This document shows positions 10,135 to 17,282 of a stretch of 61,850 nt of DNA, piece after piece. The translations under genes were made by a program, and so were the position numbers. The notes under the pieces are model-generated. The model saw only the letters and a program-made list of their open reading frames with translations, had not been told where the DNA came from and made no database searches. The stretch is from contig CACZZN010000008.1 of the NCBI GenBank assembly GCA_902785705.1, positions 1-61,850 of the forward strand. Reading direction: 5' to 3'. The DNA comes from an uncultured Veillonellaceae bacterium. Its GTDB lineage: Bacteria > Bacillota > Negativicutes > Selenomonadales > Selenomonadaceae. The stretch's first letter is position 1. Every line of letters begins with the position of its first letter.

Positions 10135-11205
10135 TCAGCCCTCCTTCATCATTGTCAGGAATTCATCGAAAAGATACAGATTATCATCCGGTCCCGGTGA
10201 TGCCTCCGGATGATACTGGACAGAATAAATCGGAAGCTCGGTATGGCGGATGCCTTCAACCGTCCCGTCATTGACCGAAATGTGTGTGACCTCCAGCGGC
10301 AGTCCCCGCAAAGAAGCTTCATCCACAGCATAGCCGTGATTTTGCGAGGAGATGTGCACGCGCCCGTTTTTCAAATTCTTGACGGGTTGGTTCGAGCCGC
10401 GATGCCCGAACTTCAGCTTATAGGTGTCGGCTCCCATCGCCCGCGCGAACAGCTGGTGTCCGAGGCAGATGCCGAACATAGGCTTTTTTCCGATCAGCTT
10501 CTTGATTTCCCCGGTGATTTCCGGCAAGTCTTTCGGATCTCCCGGCCCGTTGGACAGAAAGATGCCGTCCGGCTGCATGGCAAGGAGCTCTTCTGCTTTC
10601 GTATGGCATGGCACGACAGTCAGTCTGCAGCCCAGACGATGCAGGGAATCCAGAATGTTCTGCTTCACGCCGAAGTCCATGGCCACCACATGGGGCGCAT
10701 CCTCCTTTTCTGCCGCGATTTCATAAACAGAAGGCGTTGTGACCTCCGCCACAACCTCCTTTTTTATGGGAACGGCAAGGAGTTCGTCGATCTCCGTCTG
10801 CGCTGCGTCCTCCGAAACGATGATGCCCTTCATCGTGCCTGCGGAGCGGATCTTTCGCGTGACCGCCCGCGTGTCCACATCATACAGGCAGGGAATTCCC
10901 TGTTTCGTCAAAAAATCCGCGAGAGACATCTCATAGTGCCAGTTGCTCCCCTCGTCGCAAAGCTCGCCGATGATGAAGCCATTGACAAAGGATTTGCGGG
11001 ATTGCATAAAAAGCTCCGCGATGCCGTAATTCCCCACCAAGGGATAAGTGAGCGTCACGATTTGGCGGCAATAGGAAGGATCTGTCAGGATTTCCTGATA
11101 ACCCGTCATGCCCGTATTGAAAACTACCTCGCCCGTGGCCTTGCTATGGTTCAGAAGTTTTCCCGTGAATATGCTTCCGTCCTCCAGAATCAGCTTTCCG
11201 TTCAA
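10135..11205 (-). CDS. carA: Carbamoyl-phosphate synthase, small (glutaminase) subunit
   Basis: Hydrolyses glutamine and passes ammonia to CarB. The class I amidotransferase triad is visible: the Cys in FGICLGHQL, and His and Glu in [11 protein letters not shown]. The N-terminal domain has [19 protein letters not shown], diagnostic of CarA. I start it at TTG 11205 ([11 protein letters not shown]), six bases after GAGGTG, giving 356 residues; an upstream in-frame start at 11259 has no ribosome site and extends into the structured pyrC-carA spacer. It is immediately followed by carB. Confidence 0.95.
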   Translation of the reverse strand: MNGKLILEDGSIFTGKLLNHSKATGEVVFNTGMTGYQEILTDPSYCRQIVTLTYPLVGNYGIAELFMQSRKSFVNGFIIGELCDEGSNWHYEMSLADFLTKQGIPCLYDVDTRAVTRKIRSAGTMKGIIVSEDAAQTEIDELLAVPIKKEVVAEVTTPSVYEIAAEKEDAPHVVAMDFGVKQNILDSLHRLGCRLTVVPCHTKAEELLAMQPDGIFLSNGPGDPKDLPEITGEIKKLIGKKPMFGICLGHQLFARAMGADTYKLKFGHRGSNQPVKNLKNGRVHISSQNHGYAVDEASLRGLPLEVTHISVNDGTVEGIRHTELPIYSVQYHPEASPGPDDNLYLFDEFLTMMKEG

Positions 11206-11238
11206 AGATAACACCTCACTCGCACATCTCATACTTAT

Positions 11239-11283
11239 CTTTGATAAAAATTTTAACAAATAATCAAGGAATTTTTATCAAAG
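11239..11283. repeat. 14-bp perfect inverted repeat in the pyrC-carA spacer
   Basis: CTTTGATAAAAATT (11239-11252) and its exact complement (11270-11283) flank a 17-base loop. There is no following T-run on the minus strand, so it does not look like a terminator. It lies just upstream of the carA ribosome site. Confidence 0.7.
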
Positions 11284-11288
11284 CCAGT

Positions 11289-11302
11289 CGTGCGTACGCA
11301 CG
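11289..11302. repeat. 14-bp perfect palindrome in the pyrC-carA spacer
   Basis: CGTGCGTACGCACG is self-complementary without a loop, so it resembles a protein-binding dyad more than an RNA hairpin. It sits between the two longer inverted repeats of the same spacer. Confidence 0.6.
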
Positions 11303-11317
11303 CCTGAAGTCTCATGC

Positions 11318-11352
11318 ACTCTCAGTAAGAAATAAAATTTCTAACTGAGAGT
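11318..11352. repeat. 35-bp near-perfect palindrome spanning the pyrC stop
   Basis: ACTCTCAGT and ACTGAGAGT arms, a single A/A mismatch, then AGAAAT/ATTTCT inner arms around AAA. The palindrome contains the last pyrC codons and its stop, so the mRNA can form a tight hairpin exactly at the end of pyrC. Confidence 0.7.
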
Positions 11353-12642
11353 AGTATCGTCCATTACTTTGCCATCCTGCATGACAATGGTTCCATCCAC
11401 GATGGTCATGACTGCCTTGCCCTTGAGCCTGCGCCCGACGAAAGGCGAATGGGTGCCGCGTGTATAAAATTCCTTGTCGTCCACTGTCCATGCAAACTCT
11501 GTATCGATGATTGCCACATCCGCGGGGCTCCCGACAGACAGCGTCCCCGCATCCAGCCCGAAGATCTTTGCAGGCTCCCATGTCATTTTGGAAATGAGCA
11601 GCGGCAGCTCCGCCTTGCCCTTATGATAAAGATCGGTCAGCAGAATGCCGAGGGAAGTTTCCAGCCCCGGAAAACCGCTGGGCGCGTAGATGTACTCCCG
11701 ATCCTTTTCCTCCTGCGCATGGGGGGAGTGATCCGTCACGATTGCGTCGATGGTGCCGTCCAGAAGGCCTGCCAGCACGGCATCCACATCCTTCTGCTCC
11801 CTGAGGGGAGGATTGATTTTCGTGCAGCTGTCGTAGGGATTCACCAGTTCATCCGTCATCGTGAGATGCTGGGGCGTGACCTCGGCCGTCACGCGCACGC
11901 CGCGCTTCTTGGCCTCCCGCACGAGCTCCACGGAGCGTCCGGAGCTGATATGGGCCACATGCACGCGTCCGCCCGTATATTCCGCCAGCAGCACATCCCT
12001 TGCCACAGCGATGTCCTCTGCAACCGTGGGACGCCCCTTTATGCCGAGCATTGCGCTTCGGTGCCCCTCGTTCATGACGCCCTCTTCCACAAGGCTCGTC
12101 TCTTCCTCATGGCTGATGATGACCTTGTCGAAGGTGTGCAGATAATCCAGTCCGTTCATGAAGACCTTGGCGGAATCGTCGAAGTGCCCGTCATCCGAAA
12201 AAGCGACGGCGCCCTCCTGCACCATATCGCCAAGCTCCGCAAGTTCCTCACCCTTCTGCCCCTTGGTCAGCGCGCCGATGATCTCCACGTGGATGATGCC
12301 TACGGAATCCGCACGCTCCTTCATGCTGCGGACCAGCGCCGCGGTATCCACCACAGGCTTCGTGTTCGGCATCGTCGCGACTGTCGTGAAGCCGCCTGCC
12401 GCCGCCGCCTTGGAGCCGGACAGGAAATCCTCCTTTGCCTCCTGCCCCGGTTCACGGAAATGCACATGCATATCAATCAGACCGGGCGTCACGATTTTCC
12501 CCTTCGCGTCCACGATTTTCGCGCCATCCGCTTTCAAATCTTTTCCGATTTCCTTGATTTTTCCGCCCTCAATGAACACATCGGCAACTTCATCCATCCG
12601 ATTCTTCGGATCAATGACCCGCCCGCCCTTAATCAACAGCAT
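11341..12642 (-). CDS. pyrC: Dihydroorotase
   Basis: Cyclises carbamoyl aspartate to dihydroorotate. This is the class I (amidohydrolase) type of 433 residues. Metal ligands appear in DMHVHFREPG and in the catalytic VTDHSPHA, and the C-terminus carries the amidohydrolase VVDGKEFYTRG-like segment (TVDDKEFYTRG). It overlaps the pyrB end by 14 bases. The last codons lie in a 35-bp palindrome, and a roughly 135-base structured spacer separates it from carA, an unusual gap in an otherwise tight operon. Confidence 0.95.
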   Translation of the reverse strand: MLLIKGGRVIDPKNRMDEVADVFIEGGKIKEIGKDLKADGAKIVDAKGKIVTPGLIDMHVHFREPGQEAKEDFLSGSKAAAAGGFTTVATMPNTKPVVDTAALVRSMKERADSVGIIHVEIIGALTKGQKGEELAELGDMVQEGAVAFSDDGHFDDSAKVFMNGLDYLHTFDKVIISHEEETSLVEEGVMNEGHRSAMLGIKGRPTVAEDIAVARDVLLAEYTGGRVHVAHISSGRSVELVREAKKRGVRVTAEVTPQHLTMTDELVNPYDSCTKINPPLREQKDVDAVLAGLLDGTIDAIVTDHSPHAQEEKDREYIYAPSGFPGLETSLGILLTDLYHKGKAELPLLISKMTWEPAKIFGLDAGTLSVGSPADVAIIDTEFAWTVDDKEFYTRGTHSPFVGRRLKGKAVMTIVDGTIVMQDGKVMDDTTLS

Positions 12643-13585
12643 CTTTCCTGCCCCCTGTCAAAATCAAAGTCAAAATCGCCATGCGGATGGCCACGCCGTT
12701 CTGCACCTGCTCCTGAATGGCAGAATGATCCCCGTATGCCACATCGGGAGCAATTTCCAGCCCCTTGTTCATCGGCCCCGGATGCAGCACCAGCACATCC
12801 TTTTTCGCAAGGCTGAGCCGTTTTTCGTTCACGCCGAACACGCGCGCGTACTCCCGCATGGAGGGGAACAGCCCTGCCTTTTGGCGCTCCAGCTGGATGC
12901 GCAGCACATTGATCACATCAGCGGCTTCCATGGCTTCTTCGATACGCTCATGCACAAAAATACCCGGCTCTTGAAAGAGGAAACGCGGCAGCAAGGTCTT
13001 CGGCCCCGCAAGATGCACTTCCATCCCCATTTTCCGCATGCCTTGGATATCCGAACGCGCCACGCGGCTGTGCAGGATATCCCCCAGTATCGCAACCTTC
13101 AGTCCCTCCAGATGTCCTTTGTGCTGTTCAATCGTAAACAGATCCAGCAGGCCCTGGGACGGATGGGCATGGGCTCCGTCTCCCGCGTTCACGATGACCG
13201 GAGCGACCACACGGGACGCATACGCTGCAGCCCCCTCCGCCTTATGGCGCATGACAATCGCATCCACGCCCATCGCCTCGACCGTATAGAGCGTATCGCG
13301 CAGGCTTTCCCCCTTCACGATGCTGCTGGTGCTTGCCGTGATATTCACGACATCCGCGCCCAGATACTTGCCCGCCAGCTCAAAGGAAGTGCGCGTCCTT
13401 GTGCTTGGCTCATAGAAGAGGTTGACAATGGACTTTCCCCTAAGTGCCGGCACTTTCTTGATATCCCGGTGAATGATGTTCTTCATTTCCTTGGCGGTTT
13501 CCAGCACCAAGCGGATCTCTTCCTTCGAAAAGTCCTCCAAGCCCAGTACATTCCTTCCGCGCAGTGACATGTTGTTTTTGCCCAA
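12629..13585 (-). CDS. pyrB: Aspartate carbamoyltransferase catalytic chain
   Basis: Condenses carbamoyl phosphate with aspartate. The carbamoyl-phosphate loop STRTRTSFE, the HPSQGLLDL segment and the late HPGPMNKG are all present. It is the first gene of the operon. The start is uncertain: TTG 13585 lies about 8 bases after GGGAG, a GTG at 13594 is part of that site, and ATG 13570 lacks one. No pyrI regulatory chain follows, consistent with the Bacillus-type unregulated enzyme; control is probably at the leader attenuator. Confidence 0.94.
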   Translation of the reverse strand: MGKNNMSLRGRNVLGLEDFSKEEIRLVLETAKEMKNIIHRDIKKVPALRGKSIVNLFYEPSTRTRTSFELAGKYLGADVVNITASTSSIVKGESLRDTLYTVEAMGVDAIVMRHKAEGAAAYASRVVAPVIVNAGDGAHAHPSQGLLDLFTIEQHKGHLEGLKVAILGDILHSRVARSDIQGMRKMGMEVHLAGPKTLLPRFLFQEPGIFVHERIEEAMEAADVINVLRIQLERQKAGLFPSMREYARVFGVNEKRLSLAKKDVLVLHPGPMNKGLEIAPDVAYGDHSAIQEQVQNGVAIRMAILTLILTGGRKDAVD

Positions 13586-13606
13586 GCCAATCACTCCCTC
13601 ATAGAT

Positions 13607-13643
13607 AACAAAAGCTTTCTTATGAAAGACTCATAAGAAAGCT
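13607..13643 (-). terminator. pyr leader attenuator terminator
   Basis: On the minus strand a 13-bp perfect stem (13631-13643 with 13613-13625) with a 5-base loop is followed by TTTTG, just before the pyrB ribosome site. Its position downstream of a PyrR-type element makes it the likely terminator of a pyrimidine attenuator. Confidence 0.8.
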
Positions 13644-13689
13644 GATTTGCCTGCCGCGATATCCGCAGGCACTTCCTGCAAAACAGCTT

Positions 13690-13740
13690 GCAGAACGCCC
13701 ACGGTGCATGCTCCCTTTATGGCCTCTCAGGACCAGATTT
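13690..13740 (-). promoter_or_regulatory. Probable PyrR-binding RNA element
   Basis: On the minus strand the leader reads GGTCCTGAGAGGCCATAAAG and continues with a GGAGCATGCACC stretch. The UCC(A/U)GAGAGGC core followed by an AAGG-like purine bulge is the hallmark of PyrR binding loops, in which PyrR with UMP favours the downstream terminator. pyrR itself is not in this window. The match was judged by eye. Confidence 0.7.
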
Positions 13741-13778
13741 AAAAGGCGATATATTGTTTTCGTTTCCCGATTTCGCTT

Positions 13779-13807
13779 ATCATATCACAAACGGACACAA
13801 AAATCAA
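13779..13807 (-). promoter_or_regulatory. Promoter of the pyr operon
   Basis: On the minus strand TTGATT (13807-13802) and TATGAT (13784-13779) are spaced 17 bp, about 40 bases upstream of the PyrR-type element. A second TTGACA further upstream has no good partner hexamer. Confidence 0.65.
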
Positions 13808-13944
13808 TCCTTACGGAATCAAATCAAAAGCTGTCAAACAGTGATGCTTGGAGAGGTTCAACGCACTTCCGTTCGGCCATGTGTACGCCATAGCTATACA
13901 TGGCCTACATTTTTGTCTTTTGGGTTGCGTTCACTAATAAAACA

Positions 13945-13973
13945 GTTGCAAACGCTAAAATCATGATGTATAG
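13945..13973 (+). promoter_or_regulatory. Promoter of the regulator / type III RM region
   Basis: TTGCAA at 13945-13950 and TATAGT at 13968-13973 with a 17-bp spacer. The region 13810-13944 between this and the divergent pyr promoter holds only a GGCCATGT/ACATGGCC stem (about 13878-13905) followed by a T-rich run. Confidence 0.6.
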
Positions 13974-14025
13974 TATGAAAGTGAGGAAGTCTAAGATATC
14001 AACTTGAATGAAAGGAGCCGTGCTT

Positions 14026-14274
14026 ATGGCTGTAAGCTACAAGCGTCTATGGAAGTTACTGATAGATAAGGACTTAAAAAAATCCGATCTAGAACGAATG
14101 GCAAATATTAGCCACTTCACTATTAATAAGCTCAATCATGGCAATAACCTAACCACTGATATCATATCAAGAATATGTCTCGCGCTGAACTGTACGCCTG
14201 ATGAAATCATGGAAATACTGCCAGACCAACCGCAAAGTGCAGATGATAAATCGGATAAACCAAATGTACGTTAA
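14026..14274 (+). CDS. XRE/Cro-type helix-turn-helix regulator
   Basis: A small DNA-binding protein of about 82 residues. The helix-turn-helix is read in KSDLERMANISHFTINKLNH, and the C-terminal half (LTTDIISRICLALNCTPDEI) is typical of YozG-like Cro regulators. I start at ATG 14026, eight bases after AAAGGAG, instead of the in-frame ATG 14008 that precedes that site. It lies 88 bases before mod on the same strand, so it may control the restriction-modification genes as a C-protein does; that role is inferred from position only. Confidence 0.85.
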   Translation: MAVSYKRLWKLLIDKDLKKSDLERMANISHFTINKLNHGNNLTTDIISRICLALNCTPDEIMEILPDQPQSADDKSDKPNVR

Positions 14275-14362
14275 TGACAAAGGCTTACAGCAAAAATTGT
14301 GGTAGGAAATTTGGATGAAGATTTATGAGATTTCTAATCAAAGCAAGTGGAGGCAAATAAGC

Positions 14363-16255
14363 ATGGATAAAATGCGCATGGAGTCGCCAGACATCACGGA
14401 AGAACACATCAAAAAAATAGGCGCACTTTTCCCCAACTGCATCACGGAAACCGTGGATAAAGACGGCAAGCCCAAGAAGGCCATCAACTTTGATATTCTC
14501 CGGCAAATGCTCTCTCCTGATGTGGTGGAAGGCGATGAAGCCTACGAGTTTACATGGGTGGGCAAGAAGGCCGCCATGGTGGAGGCGCACCGCCCCATTC
14601 GTAAAACTCTGCGCCCCTGCGTGGAGGAAAGCGTGGATTGGGACAAGACGGAAAATCTCTATATCGAAGGGGATAATTTAGAGGTTTTGAAGCTTTTGCA
14701 GGAGAGTTATCTTGGGGCGGTGAAGATGATATATATAGATCCGCCCTACAACACGGGACACGATTTTGTCTATCCGGATTCGTTTATCATGGACAATGAG
14801 GAATATAACGAAGGCACTGGGTATTTTGATGAAGATGGCAATGTGAATTTTGACAGAGAGAATGGCGCAAACGCTGGAAAATATCATTCGGATTGGTGTA
14901 GCATGATTTATTCCCGATTGATATTGGCAAGGAATTTACTTTCGGATGATGGGGTTATTTTTATTTCTATTGATGATAATGAGCAAGGAAATTTGAAGAA
15001 ACTTTGTGATGAGATTTTTGGAGCGAGTAACTTTATAGCGACTTTTATTTGGGAAAAAAGAAAAACAAGAGAAAACAGAAAATCAATATCTATACGTCAT
15101 GATTATGTGATATGCTACCTCAAAAACGGATTTCAGAAGTTCAATGTATTGGGCTTAGAAGAAATGACCGATGAAGCAATATCTCGTTATAAAAATCCCG
15201 ACAATGATCCTCGTGGACTTTGGACATCAGTTCCAGTTATAGCACAGGCTGGACACGGAACAAAGAGCCAGTTCTATACTTTTATTGCACCAAATGGAAA
15301 GAAATTTGAGCCTCCTTCTGGTTCGTGCTGGAGGTATACGTGGCCTAAGATGCAAGAAGCTATAGCAGATAACCGTATTTGGTTTGGAAGCGATGGAAAT
15401 AATGTTCCAAGAATAAAAAAATTTCTTAGTGAAGGAAAGCAGGGACTTACGCCTGAAAGTATTTTAGAAGCTGATAAAGTTGGAACAAATGACTCTGCAA
15501 AAAGAGAACTTGTTTCGCTATTTTCAGACATAGCCGTTTTTGAGACACCCAAGCCAGTTTCTCTAATGCAACACTTAGTATCCATATTATCTAATGGCAA
15601 AGACGGAGTATTTCTTGATTTCTTTAGTGGAACATCAACTTTTGCTCACGCCGTTATGCAACAAAACTCAAAAGACGGCGGCCACCGCAAATTCATCATG
15701 GTGCAGCTTCCCGAACCCACCGCTGAGAACAGCGAAGCAGCCAAGGCTGGCTACAAGAACATCTGCGAAATCGGAAAGGAACGCATCCGCCGCGCCGGAA
15801 AGAAAATTTTGGAAGAAAACAAGGGCAAAGAGGGTATCGAAAATCTTGATACAGGCTTCCGTGTCCTGAAACTGGACTCCACCAATATGCGAGACGTATA
15901 TTACAGCGCAGAGGAATACAACCAAGATATGCTGGCCGGACTGGAATCCAATATCAAAGACGACCGCAGCTCCCTTGACCTGTTTTTCGGCTGCCTCTTG
16001 GAATGGGGCCTTCCCCTCTCCCTCCCCTACACCTCTGAAATTTTGGACGGCTGCACCGTGCATACCTACAACGACGGAGATTTGATTGCCTGCTTTGATA
16101 CCAATATCCCCAAGTCCGTCATGGAGGCCATCGCCAAGCAGAGGCCCCTCCGTGCCGTGTTCCGCGATGCGAGCTTCCCCGACAGTCCTTCAAAAATCAA
16201 CATCGGCGAGATTTTCAAGATGCTGGCTCCCGATACCAGGGTGAAGGTGATTTGA
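14363..16255 (+). CDS. mod: Type III restriction-modification methyltransferase (Mod)
   Basis: A beta-class adenine N6 methyltransferase that also supplies target recognition for a type III system. The catalytic motif IV is DPPYNTGHDF (near 14738), and the AdoMet motif follows later as FLDFFSGTSTFAHAVM (near 15613), the beta order. ATG 14363 follows GGAGG at about 9 bases; an upstream in-frame ATG 14315 has no site. The middle (about 14760-15660) is visibly AT-richer than both ends and contains the target-recognition region, which suggests a swapped recognition domain. No simple-sequence repeat that would cause phase variation is seen. Its partner res lies 1 kb downstream. Confidence 0.92.
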   Translation: MDKMRMESPDITEEHIKKIGALFPNCITETVDKDGKPKKAINFDILRQMLSPDVVEGDEAYEFTWVGKKAAMVEAHRPIRKTLRPCVEESVDWDKTENLYIEGDNLEVLKLLQESYLGAVKMIYIDPPYNTGHDFVYPDSFIMDNEEYNEGTGYFDEDGNVNFDRENGANAGKYHSDWCSMIYSRLILARNLLSDDGVIFISIDDNEQGNLKKLCDEIFGASNFIATFIWEKRKTRENRKSISIRHDYVICYLKNGFQKFNVLGLEEMTDEAISRYKNPDNDPRGLWTSVPVIAQAGHGTKSQFYTFIAPNGKKFEPPSGSCWRYTWPKMQEAIADNRIWFGSDGNNVPRIKKFLSEGKQGLTPESILEADKVGTNDSAKRELVSLFSDIAVFETPKPVSLMQHLVSILSNGKDGVFLDFFSGTSTFAHAVMQQNSKDGGHRKFIMVQLPEPTAENSEAAKAGYKNICEIGKERIRRAGKKILEENKGKEGIENLDTGFRVLKLDSTNMRDVYYSAEEYNQDMLAGLESNIKDDRSSLDLFFGCLLEWGLPLSLPYTSEILDGCTVHTYNDGDLIACFDTNIPKSVMEAIAKQRPLRAVFRDASFPDSPSKINIGEIFKMLAPDTRVKVI

Positions 16256-16284
16256 GGGGGAAGAATTGGAGGGAGGATATAAAA

Positions 16285-16584
16285 ATGGAGACATCCATGC
16301 AAAATGTAAGCCCTATGGTGCAGGAAGTACACCGACTGATTGGACAGATGAGTGAGCAAAATATTGTGGCCGTCTTCAATTTTATTAAAAAGTTACAGGC
16401 AGAAGATGAGAGTTATAATAATGAACAAGAAAACCTTCAGCTGAGAAGAAAGGCTTTTGCTGAACTCCTGAAACTGCGCGAGGAATTCGCTGCCACGCAT
16501 CCTAAGTCCTTGGAAGATGAGCGATTCGAGGCGATGGCGGAAAAATATCCGTTTTTGCGGAAGGATGTGAGGAATAAAGAATGA
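16285..16584 (+). CDS. Putative antitoxin paired with a PIN toxin
   Basis: A 99-residue, strongly charged and mostly helical protein (for example EVHRLIGQMSEQNIVAVFNF and EENLQLRRKAFAEL-like stretches). I recognise no DNA-binding motif with certainty. ATG 16285 follows GGAGGGAGG at eight bases. Its stop overlaps the start of the PIN-domain gene (ATGA at 16581-16584), the normal arrangement of a type II antitoxin before its toxin, and that context is the main basis for the call. It lies 29 bases after mod. Confidence 0.7.
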   Translation: METSMQNVSPMVQEVHRLIGQMSEQNIVAVFNFIKKLQAEDESYNNEQENLQLRRKAFAELLKLREEFAATHPKSLEDERFEAMAEKYPFLRKDVRNKE

Positions 16585-17024
16585 ATGGTTGTAAACAAAA
16601 AGAGATACTGCGTGTTTTGATTGATACGAATGTAGCATATACATTTATTTCGGAAAGAGATGATTCTTTTTCTACAGAAATCTTCAGAATCATGCACCTG
16701 TGTGTTGAAGGTGATATACAGGGTTATTTGGCGTTTCATTCATTATCCACCATTTGGTATATATGCCGTAATTTTGATGATGCAAAACGACGTAGAATGT
16801 TAATGCGGCTTTGCAACATAATTACAGTCGTCGGAGCCAGTCACAGCCAAATTATTAACGCACTACAAAGAAGTGAATTCAAAGACTTTGAGGACTGTTT
16901 ACAGGATAAGTGCGCCAAGGAAGCGAACTGTGATTATATTGTTACGGCAAACGTAAAAGACTTCAAACATAGCGAAATACCAGCTGTGGATCCTTATGAA
17001 TTGCTACAGATTATCTCGGACTAG
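16581..17024 (+). CDS. PIN-domain toxin (predicted ribonuclease)
   Basis: A 147-residue PIN-domain protein, the VapC-like class that cleaves RNA with a cluster of acidic residues. These appear as VLIDTNVAYTF near residue 13, FKDFEDCLQ near residue 105 and CDYIVTANVKDF near residue 122. Translation is coupled to the preceding antitoxin by an ATGA overlap. The stop codon TAG (17022-17024) lies within the terminal inverted repeat of the palindromic element that follows. The pair sits inside a type III restriction system, so it may act as an addiction module that holds that island. Confidence 0.85.
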   Translation: MNGCKQKEILRVLIDTNVAYTFISERDDSFSTEIFRIMHLCVEGDIQGYLAFHSLSTIWYICRNFDDAKRRRMLMRLCNIITVVGASHSQIINALQRSEFKDFEDCLQDKCAKEANCDYIVTANVKDFKHSEIPAVDPYELLQIISD

Positions 17025-17185
17025 TATAACCCATTCCAAATAACTTGCTGTTTGACTTGTCTAAATTTCCATGAACTGTGTCTTCAATCGCTTGACGTAG
17101 CTCTGCTACGACTGCGTTCATCATCCTTGTTCATGAAAATTTATCCTGCGTGAAACAGCAAGTTATTTAAAACGTGTTATACTAG
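17021..17185. repeat. Palindromic MITE-like element, copy B
   Basis: A 165-bp palindrome with outer arms CTAGTATAAC / GTTATACTAG, then perfect 16-bp arms AAATAACTTGCTGTTT (17038-17053) and AAACAGCAAGTTATTT (17153-17168), further arms around TAAATTTCCATGAAC / GTTCATGAAAATTTA, and the core CGTAGC-TCT-GCTACG at 17096-17110. The core and right flank (CTTGACGTAGCTCTGCTACG, then GCGTT and TCCTTG) match copy A at 3785-3939, while the outer arms differ. It has no open reading frame and separates the toxin-antitoxin pair from res. Confidence 0.8.
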
Positions 17186-17282
17186 GATAACGGATCCCCG
17201 AACAGTAAATACTGAAAATCCGCACCACCGATGCGGATTTTACTGAGCATGAACTATCGAAGAATTCGGAGAGTGAGTATAG

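Noticed and set aside
6999..10274. A 1091-codon open frame on the plus strand opposite carB
   Set aside because: It mirrors carB codon by codon, is rich in His, Arg and Asp as antisense frames of GC-rich genes are, and has no ribosome site or family resemblance. carB is unmistakable.
13688..13966. A 92-codon plus-strand open frame between pyrB and the HTH gene
   Set aside because: It covers the PyrR-type element and the pyr promoter on the other strand and has no ribosome site or similarity that I recognise.
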